64,000 nucleotides of DNA from contig JALJCO010001284.1 in assembly GCA_023101725.1 (NCBI GenBank), positions 3,350,001-3,414,000 of the forward strand, in the 5' to 3' direction. The notes beneath the pieces were generated by a model. That model had not been told where the DNA came from, did no database searches, and saw nothing but the letters and a program-made list of their open reading frames with translations. Positions 35,323-46,284 of this stretch are shown in pieces; the first letter of the stretch is position 1; every line of letters begins with the position of its first letter. This stretch comes from Atherinomorus stipes. Lineage: Eukaryota; Chordata; Actinopteri; Atheriniformes; Atherinidae. The translations under genes and the position numbers were made by a program.

Positions 35323-36060
35323 TGGTTGTTGATCTGAGTATTTCAGAAACTGCTCATCTACTGGGATTTTCACACACAACCATCTCTAGAGTTTACAGAG
35401 AATGTTCTGAAAACATCCAGTGAGCAGCATTTGTCTGGACCAGAATGTCTTGTTGATGTCATCGGAGAATGGGCAGTCTGGTTGGAGATGATAGAAGAAC
35501 AACAGGAAGTTAGATAAGCGCTGGTCCCAACCAAGATAGAATACTTTCTCTGAACACACACATCCAACCTTGAAGCAGATGGACGACAGCAGCAGAAAAC
35601 CACACCAGGTGCCACTCCTGCCAGCTAAGAACAGGAAACTGAGGCTACAATTCACAGACTCGCCAAAACTGGACAATAGGAGATGGAAACAGTGCAGCAT
35701 CTTCTGATGGCTGCTTCCAGCACGATAATGCTACACGTCACAAAGCTCAAATCATGTCCACCGGCTTTCTTGAACATGACAATGAGTTCACTGTTTTCCA
35801 ACGTCCTCCACAGTCACCAGATCTCAATCCACCAGAGCAGCTTTGGGATGTGGTGGAACAGGAGGTTTTCATCATGGATGTGCAGCCAACAAATCTGCAG
35901 CAACTGTGTGATGCTGTCATGTCAACATGAAGCAAAACCTCTGAGGAATGTTTCCAACACTTTGTTGAATCTGTAACACCAAGAATCAAAACAGTTCTGG
36001 AGGAAAACGGGGTCAAACCCGGTACCTGAAGGTGGACCTGATTAAGTGGGCAGTTTAAAT
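35166..36060 (+). pseudogene. Tc1-like transposase pseudogene, copy A
   Basis: Read with frame changes, the region gives the N-terminal helix-turn-helix (SISETAHLLGFSHTTISRVY, about 35330-35395). It then gives a DNA-binding/linker region ending KNRKLRLQF, the middle catalytic segment (HDNATRHKAQI), the last catalytic segment (PQSPDLNPPEQLWDVV, about 35810-35860) and the C-terminal block before a TGA at 36027. Damage: the expected start ATG before RKKGDL has become AAG near 35283; a frameshift and an inserted segment lie near 35455-35510. About 380 bases carrying the first catalytic Asp are deleted at about 35685. It cannot make active transposase. Confidence 0.85.
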
Positions 36061-36193
36061 GATCTTCAAATGATTCCATTCTGTGGTGGTTTCATGGACG
36101 ATGGCTGATTTCTTTACTAAGTCAAAAATCTCAAACAAAAATCTCTTGCACATCCCAAAAGAAAAATAAACTGGTTACAAGATGCAAGTAGAG

Positions 36194-36599
36194 TCAAACT
36201 GAAAGAATAGGGATCCGCACACCAGGGGATGCTCCTCAGAAAGATTTAATGCGTGACGTTTCTGGCTTCTGCCCTTCTTCAGACACAATGATTTTGTCCT
36301 GGAGACACACCTCCATAAAGACAACCAAATAGATCACATGACCAGAACATAATCAGTTAAAAAGCTTCTATGTGTGCGAGTATACAATGTTAGCAATTAA
36401 AGATAACAACAGATAATAATAACGATAATAATAATAATAATAGGGCAAGATATGGCTTTCATGACATCTGATCATCATTCAGTGGTCTCCTGGTGTTGTT
36501 TTTGTTGTGTTGGTTGGTCTTGTTTTTTCATGATTTTCACGCTTGTCATATTTTCTGACAGATTCATTCAGATGTTGTCATGAAAGCCATATCTTACCC

Positions 36600-36650
<51 letters not shown>

Positions 36651-36832
36651 CTGTTGTTATCTTTGATTGCTATTAACTGATTGTGTTAATAGCGATCCAT
36701 GTGGTTGTCTTTATGAAGGTGTGTCTCCAGGACAAAATCGTGTCTGAAGAAGGGCAGAAGGCCAAAGCGTTGTGCATTAAATCTCTCTGAGGAGCATCCC
36801 CTGGTGTGCGGATCCCTGTTCTTTCAGTTTGA
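36194..36832. mobile_element. 639-bp fold-back element with arms of about 250-300 bp
   Basis: Starts TCAAACTGAAAGAATAGGGA and ends in the complement (TTCTTTCAGTTTGA). The arms stay complementary for some 250-300 bases, through GGATCCGCACACCAGGGGATGC-type sequence, a GAAAC/CTGAAGA motif, AAAGATAACAACAGATAATA and an ATT-rich stretch, to GCTTTCATGACATCTGA and its mirror. The spacer is about 100 bases. The left arm has an insertion of about 40-50 bases. A heavily deleted relative sits at 46845-46995. No transposase or clear target duplication was found. Confidence 0.82.
36600..36650. repeat. (ATT)n trinucleotide run
   Basis: Seventeen uninterrupted units in the right arm of the fold-back; the left arm holds a shorter, interrupted ATA/GATAAT version, so the run expanded after the arms formed. 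Confidence 0.95.
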
Positions 36833-37079
36833 TTTCTTTACTAACACTCAAACTTTCATTTAAAAAAATGCTGCCCGAATCCAAACAATGTTTTTATTTG
36901 TTGGTTTCTCACGCCATCATGCTGATGACAAACATTGCAGAGAGGAAGTGATTTTAAAGCAAACTGGGCCTTTAACCTCAAACAGTCCTCAGGTCCTGTT
37001 CTTCTATCACAGCTTCTTTCCTTTGTTTTAATCTGCTTCACCAGTTTTAATATATCGCAGAAATACTCAAATAATCAGA

Positions 37080-37420
37080 CTGAAAGAAAGGATGAAAAAT
37101 ACAGAAAAGGAAAAGGAGGAGGAGGAGGAGGAGGGGGGAGAGGAGGAGTGGTTTATGACAAGTAATGATGAATTATAGAAGCTTGTCCTCAGGCTGAAGA
37201 GTCACTGTGGAGGGATGGAAGGATGATGGATAGAGAAAAAGACAGAAAAATGAAGTAAGACAGAAAACAGGAGATGATAAATGCCAATAAAAAGAAGTAG
37301 GCCAAAGGGAGTGAAAGGGGGAAGAATGAGGATGAGTGGGGGAATGGAAGGATGAAAATGAAAGTGGTCAGAGAAGAGCAGATACTGAGGGATGACAGGA
37401 GGAGAGAGAAGGACGTATGG
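37080..37420 (+). repeat. purine-biased tract with (GGA)n
   Basis: Plus strand is strongly A/G-rich, with a (GGA)n patch at 37116-37133. Minus-strand frames of 78 and 130 codons (Ser/Phe/Leu-rich) arise from this composition. Confidence 0.65.
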
Positions 37421-37632
37421 GTCAATACATTTTGTCACAGAGCAGAGCAGAAAACTATGTAATCCCCTGGCTCCCGTTACCACGGAAACCAAGGGGGAAG
37501 CTCTTTTATATTTCATGCGTCGTTGCCCACGGTAACTGTCCTGAGATTGAAGGATGGATAGAAAATAAGAGGGAGGATTTTTTAGTTCCAGCAAAAGAAA
37601 GAGTTACAGTAGAGAGGCTGCTGAGGCTGAGA

Positions 37633-37654
37633 GTCCTCCTCCTCCTCCTCCTCC

Positions 37655-37700
<46 letters not shown>
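37633..37700. repeat. (CCT)n-(TCA)n compound trinucleotide repeat
   Basis: About seven CCT units pass directly into about fifteen TCA units. The 174-codon plus-strand frame (poly-Ile) and the poly-Met minus-strand frame that cross it are not genes. Confidence 0.95.
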
Positions 37701-37704
37701 TAGA

Positions 37705-38800
37705 AGTCACGTGACTGATGGGAACACCTGTGCTCCAGGTATGCCAACACATCCTCCACAGAGTGAAACAAATAAACCAACTCTGTTCCTGAGAGCAGCT
37801 GAACAGTTTACCCCCCCCCCCCCTTTAAAACAACAACCACCACCTCAGTTTGAAACTTCACCGGGGTGTCCCAGACCTCCATGGGACATTTACAAGGTGC
37901 ATCATATTCAGCATCTCTGGGCGAGTCTTGAATGTCTCTAAATGAAAATATCAAATTGAGCTTTTTTCTTTTTAACAAGAAAAGAAGAGAGAAACATGTA
38001 AACGATGTTGTTTTGAAGAATATCAAAGATAGAAAGAAGGAAAGCCTAAGCTAAAGACAGATGATGAAACTTGTGTTTACATATGCAAATGAGAGGCTTT
38101 AGCATCCTCCTCTCCTTTCCTGCCACTTCCACTTCCTGCCTTTTTCCCTTCATCCATGTTTTCTTTCCTTCCCTCGTTCAAAAGACCAACTCAGCTCAGA
38201 CAATGGGGGGAGGGGGGGGGGGTGTTTGGAGATGGTTGCTGTGTAACAGGAAGGGAGGGGCAGGAGGTGGGGGGTGTCGCAGAAGTCAAGTGAAGTGTTG
38301 CCATGACAACACAGGTTTCATGCTGTCACTCTGCATGTGTGTGTGTTGCTGATTTTAGCACAGAGTGGGAGGGGCCCCGGATGAGAGGCATATGGAGAGA
38401 AATGCATCACACACACACGCACACACACGGATCACCATTACTTAAGACTTGCATTCATTTCCTGGAGATTTAACCTCACCTTAAGGAAAGCGCTATAATG
38501 AAGGATTTTTTTGGTCCTCATAAGAACTGATAAACACGAGGATTACGAGTTAAAACACACACACACACAGTTGATTTGAGAGAAAAATGCAACGTAACTG
38601 AAATATTCAGGCAGAGCTGGGGGAGATGGATTTCTGTGAGATGCTGCATGAACAAGGTGACAATGCAGGCAGCTGAGGCAGAGCGCCACCTGCTGGAGGA
38701 ACGTAGAAACAGACGGATCTCAGCTGCTGCTCCACCACTCTGCTGCACCCGGAGGCTTTTTATTGTTCCTGAATGGAATACTCAGGATGGTAGTCTTGAC
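37705..38800. other. unassigned sequence with simple repeats
   Basis: Contains a C run (37811-37824), a G run (38203-38222) and short (CA)n patches at 38406-38428 and 38556-38570. No gene is supported. Confidence 0.35.
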
Positions 38801-38818
38801 TGGTGATGTGTTAGGTAC

Positions 38819-39021
38819 AGAAGTGGGCATCCCTGGTTCAGAAAGTAAAAATCCTGTCCAGCAGTTGTTCCAACTAATCACTAAACCAGCTGAAGTTAAT
38901 TAGCACAGCTCCTCTGTAGGTAGATGAGCTCGTTACTGAAAACACCTGTTCTAAATGTACAGAAAAATCCAAAAACATGGCAGGATTCTTACTTTCTGGC
39001 ACCTGAATTGTCCATTTCTGG
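38819..39021. mobile_element. short fold-back MITE
   Basis: CCCTGGTTCAGAAAGTAAAA and ATCCTG on the left are mirrored by CAGGATTCTTACTTTCTGGC and ACCTGAATTG on the right. The middle contains TAATTAGCACAGCTCCTCT and GATGAGCTCGTTACTGAAAA. A copy of the left and middle parts lies in inverse order at 62262-62430. No coding capacity. Confidence 0.65.
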
Positions 39022-39194
39022 CTGGGTAAGTATAGTTAGCAGGTTTTTTCTCTTTTTTGAACTAAAAAACTTTTTTCTGTATATGATTTCATCATTTTAT
39101 CAACAAATCAAGCCTAACTGACAAGCATCTGAACAGTGTTTGTGGGTCAACTCTCTGCTTTCCAGTTTCAGGACTTTGTTGTATTTTTTTGAAG

Positions 39195-39940
39195 TGGTCT
39201 TGGTTAACAGTTCTCCAGCTTTCTGAAGGTCTTTCAAAGTTTTTCTTTTGTCATTTTCTGTTTTTTCCCTCATTTTCCTGGTACCTTACCATTTTTATCT
39301 TCACTTAACTCTGATCTACAGTATGAATCATTCAGGCAGGAAAAGGCTCCTAACTCGAGACATGAACCAGTGTTATGCCGACACGTAAGAGACAACAAGA
39401 ACCTGTTAAATCTGGATCAAGTTCTTCGTTACCAGCAGAGCTTTAATGAATTGAATAGTTAATTACCCTCATGCACATGTGCAGAAGCCTGGTAACGGGT
39501 CGTTCGTCTGATTCAGGTGTGCTGGAGAGGGGATGCTCTAAGTTAGGATAGATGCTCTGGAGGACTGGACTTGGGCATCCCTGATCTACAGCAGAAACCT
39601 GGACGATAACCTGAGAGGTGAATCTAGACCCTCAGTTAATCCATTTACTGTTGCCCAAACCCTGATCAGAAATGGTCTCCATGGCAACATGGTTGTCAAA
39701 AAGCTAGTCTTAGGGAAGAGAAACAGGGAGAAATGCTGAGGTGTGTCACGTGACATAGGAACTGGACTGAAGATCAGGGACAATAGGTCTGATGGAGGGA
39801 TGGATCCTCCCCACATCCTGGACATCAACATATTGAAGCAATGTGGGATCAGCAGGACAGAGAATGGAAAAAAGGCAGAAACATCCAAAGAAAAACTTTG
39901 GTATAGCTGAACATCTACGGTAATAACTAATGACAGAAAT
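39195..39940 (+). mobile_element. Internally deleted Tc1-like element, copy 3 of 3
   Basis: Opens with AACAGTTCTCCAGCTTTCTG and continues like the copy at 245-945, down to GAACTGGACTGAAGATCAGG, ATAGGTCTGATGGAGGGATG and the shared junction into the PDLNI-side region (39815-39835 here reads ILDINILK). About 39480-39585 carries a fragment of a different repeat (AGGTGTGCTGGAGAGGGGAT, GAGGACTGGACTTGGGCATC) that appears to have landed inside. Stops and frameshifts are numerous. Confidence 0.65.
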
Positions 39941-39944
39941 AAAA

Positions 39945-42165
39945 ATTAAGAGATTATTCTGCAAAAATAAGTGAATCTTTTATTCCGTTCACTGTAAATT
40001 TGTTGCGGGCACGCAGTTTAAAAAGAAAGAAAGGCAAAATCTTCCCATTAATCATGACATTGATCTTAGGTGACATCAATCGACATGAACCTGAGAGTTT
40101 GTGAGAAAATGTGAGATTAAACTCCTCTATGCCTACCAAAGTAAACAGTCAGGGATTTAATTAGGAGCGCTTCTGGAAACATGACTCGTCAAAGAAGAAG
40201 CTTTGCTTTTTTTGTCATCTGCATGTGGCATGGAGGCAGTGCTGCCTGGTCAGGAAGGGGCCCCGCAGCATCTTTCTGATGGGATAGTCAGGCATGAAGC
40301 AGCCGGACAACGAGGCAAAGCCGAGCTTCCTCTGCAGGTGTGTAATCGTTGATCATCACCTCTCGTTTTTCTGCTGAGGACAAACTGACCTCAGGGAAAT
40401 GTGATCAGCTGGAGATTCTCTGCAGCATACTGCGCCACACACACACACATAATATCATCTTATCTTTCAGTAATTCTACAGTACTTTCACCAACCATAAA
40501 TACAGATGACTGAAAATCCTCAACCTTCAACAGTTACCTGCTCCTGGTTTGCAGCCGGCGTCATAATTCCAGTTTTTTTCTGTCTTGAACACTAAAGTTT
40601 GTCTTCAAAGCACAAATATGAAAATAAACACCATAAAATCCTTCTTCATAGTTTCAGGAATTAAACCTTAAGAAAAGACTAGTTAAGGTTCAGAAATTCA
40701 AACTGAGCATCATGTAAATTCTGTTTCATTCAGGATTTCTCCTTTAATTTGCTCTCATTTGACAGTAACTTCTGTGTCCTGAGGCTGAAGCCATTAAGAA
40801 GCATTTAGAGCGTCCCAGCTGACACGCAGGAAGCAGCAAATTATTTCAGCTAACTGTTCCATGATGGCAGCTCTGCACGCTGCTCAGGGGTTTTAACACG
40901 AACAGTGACTTAAACCTCTGAAATTTCTGGTTTGTCCTCTCCATTATCCCCTTAGATATCTAAGTTTTTCCCATAATTCCATGCACACAGGAAGGTGTTT
41001 AAGGCATCTTTGTCTAAATTCAACCTGCAAAAAATCATGTGCATTTTGAAAACAGCAAAAAAAAAAAAAAAGAAGGGAAAATTTATAGAAAATTTATAGT
41101 CCAAAGAAAAACAATGAGGGGAGAAAAACTATTTGAGAGCTTGATGAATAATTGCTTGTATTTACGTGACATCATATTTGCCTTACTAGTTCTGTGGAAC
41201 ATGTAGCTAGCTTAGTTAACTGTAGACCCAAGCATTCATGATTCAGATTGTGAAACTGATGTAGGCTTCTTCAGGTTCCTCATGCAGTCATAAAAACCAG
41301 GGAATGAGCTGAAGATTTCATGGAAAGATGTAGAGAAAAGTGTTTTGTGAATCTCTCATTCAAGAGGAGCTGAATCAAACCATGGCCGAGGTTTTAGTGA
41401 TCACATGGTTGAAGGTTTGGAAATCACTTTCCTTGAGTTGGTCCCACTGCTATGTTGGGGCTAAATTACTGTAAAGCTCATCGGGCTCTTGTTTTTCAAG
41501 TTTTTGTTTGGAAATCAACATGTGGGTTAAGCTCATTTTAAACTGAGCTCCTTCCACCAGGATGTCCTAGCAACCCTGATGAAGATGAACTGGGTTCCTA
41601 CAAACAACCTAAACTATGACAGAGTGAAACAGCTGGTGTTTTAATATTTCATCATCCCCATCCAGGTGTCCTACCTCTGCTTTTTCTCTGCATGCAAAGT
41701 TGAAAATGCCCATTCATGCTTCCATCATTTTGTCAACAACAACTGTATCTGCATGTTGTGAAATGAATTAAATAAAACGTCCATTTTATATATTTTTATG
41801 TATTTACATATAAATTATGTCTATTAAATCATCAAAAAATAAAAAAAAAAGGATAGTCTGATTCATTAATTATCTCCCCTAAAGAGTGGTGGAGGTAATC
41901 TTTCACTAAATCAGCAACTATTTTCAGAAAGTCTCAAGTGTAAAAGATCTGATGTGTCAGCAGCACATAGAAAAACCAGTCCATGCATTCATCTTCAGTT
42001 GACTTGATTATTAGATCAGCGCCTTCACAAGTTTACAAATAGACACCTGCAACTTGTACACGGCATCTAAGACTCCTTTAATGTTCTCTGTTTTGATTTT
42101 CATTTTAAATCATGCTTTTAATTCTTTTGCTTTTTAATCTTTTCTTTTCTTTTCTGCCCCACTGT
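39945..42165. other. unassigned sequence
   Basis: About 2.2 kb without a recognised gene or element. A 15-base A run lies near 41058 and an A-rich patch near 41840. Confidence 0.3.
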
Positions 42166-42169
42166 AATG

Positions 42170-42242
42170 CTTTTAATGTTTAATGTAAAGCACTTTGAAT
42201 TGTCTTGTACATGAAATGTGCTATATAAATAAACTTGCCTTG
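42170..42242 (+). repeat. retroposon-like 3' tail
   Basis: AAAGCACTTTGAATTGTCTT, then GAAATGTGCTATATAAATAA and ACTTGCCTTGAC, is the wording found at the 3' ends of many teleost LINE/SINE copies. No body was recognised upstream. TATATAAATAAA supplies a poly(A)-signal-like core. Confidence 0.45.
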
Positions 42243-42244
42243 AC

Positions 42245-44990
42245 TATTTACTTATGACAGTTGACTTGGAACGTGATCATTAATGCTATGGGTTTGATGG
42301 CTATAGCTCATTTCCAGTCAGAAGTACTGAACCATGATGCTCACCCTTCTTCTAACTTCTGAACATTCTTCTGACACTTTCTAATCTGCTTTGTTTCATT
42401 ATTACACAAAGTGAACAGGCAGGTATTAAGTCACTGTTAGTTCTTCAGGATAGTGAAGATCACAAGTCTGTTTAGTAGCCCTGATGAATATAGGCAGCCA
42501 GGGGCGCTTGTTTCGGCACAACAGCAGTGTTCTACGTTCTGCGCATGCGCACAACATGAAAACGTCACAGCTTTGTGGATTGGGGGCACGCTCATACGTC
42601 CACGCTACCTCAGCTCCAAGTTTAAACAGCTGGACCTGCTTCTTGTTGTGATTCCTCCATCAGCTGTTCCGTGTTGAGGTTCAACAAGCAAGACATCTTA
42701 CATAAATATATTTGACATGCAGCTTACTTTAACAGGGTCACTTATACTGTAGCAACGTCTTACCGTCATTCATTTATTCAAAGTTTGGTTTGTGAATTAA
42801 AAAAAAAATACTATCTCTTAAGCCCATGCCTGTTGGTTACATCAGTTAAATTAAAGATCATTAATCCACAAACATATGTGCATTAATGATTTGTAAACTA
42901 ATAAACTATTGAATGTAATTAAACTGTGATTGTAAAAGAAAAAAAAGTGTGTGTTTTGGTGGACGGATAAATGAATTCAGCTTGTGGTTGGACAGAACAC
43001 CAGCAGCCTGTCTGGGGTGTAGCTCGCTGTTCCAGGTGGCTGATAAAAGTATCCTGAACTGGATGGAGCAGGTGGAGAAAATGTCTCTTTTTAGTAAAGC
43101 GTAAAGAATCATGTCTTTATTTCTAAACGAAGGCTTTAACATTTTAACAGACTGAGGTTTATTTTTTCTGTCTTTAATACATATTTATGTGTTGCTGAAA
43201 TAACCTTTAACCTCTATTATTTCAGGTTTTTCACTGAGATAGCACTCTGATCACATTCACAGCTGGAGGCTGTGTGGTAACAGTCTGACCTGTACGCCAC
43301 TCAGCGGCTCCACCAGACTACTTGAGATTATGGGTCTTGCTCAAGGGCACCTCATTGGTGGTGGTAAGGGAGGGGCAGGCAGATTTTATCCTGAATCAAA
43401 GCTTCTTTTTACACATCATGGTGGTCTCGCTTTCCCACCGTAGCACAAAACAGAGCAGGCTTTTTTTTTTCCTGTTCCTGAACACAACACTGGAGCTGCC
43501 GCAGCGTCTGATATCAGCAGCACGATGACAGCCCACAGTCCTGTGGAGCAGAGAATATGCTTCACAACACACAGCGGCTGTTTCCTGCAGCGTCCCCGTG
43601 GAAACGCATCAGCCTCGAAGTAGCAAAGACTCAGGGACCGAGATGGAGGCCTCTGCGACGCCCTGCAGGACGACAGAAGAAGCCTCCAGTTTAAAAATTC
43701 TCACTGATCCGACAGGCCTTAAACGCAGCAGGAGGACATGCAAATCCTGCTGCGGTCGGATTTAGAAAACACAAAAGACACAAAGATTTAGTCTTTTATC
43801 CAACGGCAGAGCTTTATGTGTGTGTGTGTTTGCACGCAGGCCTCCAGCCTCCTTTTCCTCTGATCTTCCTTCACAAACTTCAACATGTATCGTATGTTAT
43901 AAAAAAAAAATTCCCAGACATCATTCTCAACACACAAATGGAAATTTAATCCAGTCAAATAAACCCATGACACAGCAGATGCTGCAGTTTTTCTCTGCAG
44001 AGAAAAATGGGAATGCATCAGCCAAGTTAATGAGCAGTAACAGCTATAAAGTGTTTCATGTCAAATGTGTCAGATAATGACTGAAGTAAAATGATGTCTG
44101 AGATGACTCATCAGTGTATAATTCTGTTGGACACAGATTAAGAACATGGATCTAAGGCCGGATCAACTGTTGAGAAACAGCACCACCTTCTGCAGGGCTG
44201 ATGCTGCAGCACGGAGCAGCTTCACCACACCACACAGCTCCACCAGGAGTTTAGTCATCCGTCAGTGTTGGAAGGTGAAGATTTGAACTGGACTCGTGTC
44301 TCTTATCGTTACTCTTGTCTCTGAGTCTCACCACATCCACAAAGTTACACTAATGTATCCCGACACCCGTTTCTGAGCCTTTCTGAGTTTCTCCTTTAAA
44401 CTGACCCTCAGTCCAGACTCCAGTGTCCCCCCCGACAGGAAGGAGTAAACATTTACATAAAGTTTGCATGATACCTGCCCAACTACTCTGCAACTGTGGG
44501 TTCAAGCAAACTGAAACATGACCTAAGGATCAATGCAAATATCCTCAGAGAGCAGCTCTGCTGTTAGTTCTGGCTGCAGCCGCAGACATCGGTGTGCAAA
44601 ACGCAGTGATTCAGAATGTCGGGGTTGATACCCCACGGTGTGTCAGCAGAGTAGCAGACCATTCCAGAAGGTCAGTGGATGGGTAAGGAGAAGAAATAAA
44701 GTTCAATATGACATGCTCCTGTGACTGGGAACAAAAACAACTTTATGAAAACAAATGTAAACGAAAGGAGCTAAACTTGGGGTTAGAAATAAAGGAAAAT
44801 CAAGTCATGAACTTCAATTGGCTCCAGTTTCCAAGATCAAAAGTCAGGTCAAACTGAGGAGCAGGTGTGAAATTATTCTCCAGAACTTTTCTTTAAAAAT
44901 TTATGATAGCAATGAAAATTGTTTCCATGTATTTACTGGTTTTCATGCAACATTATCATGATTTTAAATGAAATACTGATCACATACCTG
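42245..44990. other. unassigned sequence
   Basis: No gene supported. A small CpG-containing patch with TGCGCATGCGCA lies at 42540-42551, and a repeat-like segment (TTGCTCAAGGGCACCTCATTGG) lies at about 43336-43357. Frames of 68-85 codons have no support. Confidence 0.3.
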
Positions 44991-44995
44991 AACTT

Positions 44996-45112
44996 CAATT
45001 CAATTCAATTCAATTCAATTCAATTCAATTCAATTCAATTCAATTCAATTCAATTCAATTCAATTCAATTCAATTCAATTCAATTCAATTTAATTCAATT
45101 TAAATCAATTCA
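44996..45112. repeat. (CAATT)n pentanucleotide array on a retroposon tail
   Basis: About 19 perfect CAATT units followed by a few variant units (TAATT, TAAAT). The right flank is CAACTTTATTTGTATTGTGC, the complement of a GCACAATACAAATAAAGTTG-type retroposon 3' end. The array therefore reads as the expanded tail of a minus-strand retroposon. The period is constant and there are no spacers, so it is not a CRISPR array. Confidence 0.95.
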
Positions 45113-45416
45113 ACTTTATTTGTATTGTGCCTACTCCAAACAAACCTCAAGGCATTTTCTAAAGTCTAACTCATTGCAATTCACTGTAGTCCAATTATAA
45201 TCCAAATACATCTGTAACAGTCTAGTTAAGAAGTTCTGAAAACCAGGTCATGAAATACAGTAATTGCCCAGCAAAGGAAACCAGTGGATCAAATCTTTTC
45301 TTTCATTCAATTCCCTTTAAAACCAAAATTATTGCCCTTTCCCTTTCCTTCTTTTTTCTCCCCAAATCATCACATTTCAGCTCCTCCCTTTTCTCCACTC
45401 CTTATGTACAGTAGGC

Positions 45417-45580
45417 TGTGTCAAACTCCGGTCCTTCAGGGCCGCTGTCCTGCAGGTTTTTGTTGTTTTCTCCCCCAACACACCTGACTGATATTAATAC
45501 TGTAGGTCACTGTGCAGAATTTCACACCAAGCTGTTGGATTTGAATCAGCAGTGTTGGAGCAGGAAAACAACTAAAAGTT
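45417..45580. repeat. fragment of a dispersed MITE-like repeat
   Basis: AAACTCCGGTCCTTCAGGGC, CTGTCCTGCAGGTTTTTG, CAACACACCTGACTGAT and TTGGAGCAGGAAAACAACTA form the left end and the start of the inverted right part of a repeat that I associate with teleost genomes. The outer right end is missing. A related right-half fragment lies within 39480-39585. Confidence 0.5.
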
Positions 45581-45589
45581 CTCTATAGA

Positions 45590-45930
45590 GTTACTTTTTT
45601 CAGCTCGCAGTTGATAATTTCTCACTTCTCTTGTTCCTTTTCCCCCAACTTTCCGATTTCCACCCAACCAATTATATTTATGTCTTTCTGTTTTTCTCTC
45701 CCCTTCTTCACCACCTGTCTGTCTCTCTTCATCCTCTCTTTCTTCTTCTCTCTCACCATCATCCTCTGTAATTACTTCCTTGGTGTAAAAACCTGAGAGG
45801 ATTTGAAGCGACAGGAGACTTGTCTCGCCCCCGTTTGCTGCTCTTTTATCTTCATCCTGTTCTTCTCCAGTTTCCAGCTCTTTTTCTTCCCATCTCCTCC
45901 CCTTCATATCACTTCCCCCCAAACAAACTC
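45590..45930 (-). repeat. pyrimidine-biased tract
   Basis: Plus strand is C/T-rich (TTTCTCTCCCCTTCTTC and similar). The 116-codon Glu/Arg/Gly-rich minus-strand frame and the 61-codon plus-strand frame are products of this bias. Confidence 0.65.
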
Positions 45931-46284
45931 AGCCTGAGTTGCACTTGCAACTTTAAACACATATAACCTTGTTTATGCCTGCTTCACGTCTTTTTCTCAT
46001 CTTGTTTCCTGTGCCTCTATCTTTTATTTTGTCTCCCTGACAGCTTGTGTTTCCTTGTTATGACTGTTTGACTAGATTGAGGAAGACAATGAGACATGAA
46101 AACATCCAGTCAAAAAAACTGTAGTTGGTTGAAGTTACTTGTTAAAGTAGTGTAATACAGTGCAAACAAATTTATCTGATAAATGGGAATTAATTCAGAA
46201 ATACAGTGTAACTGCTTTCATGATATTTTCAGGTCCTACTGGAAATGTCAGGTTTGGTGCCTTGTCCCTATCTTTATTCAGTTA

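Noticed and set aside
37417..37941. 174-codon plus-strand frame with a poly-Ile run
   Set aside because: The run is the translated (TCA)n array, and the rest is low complexity.
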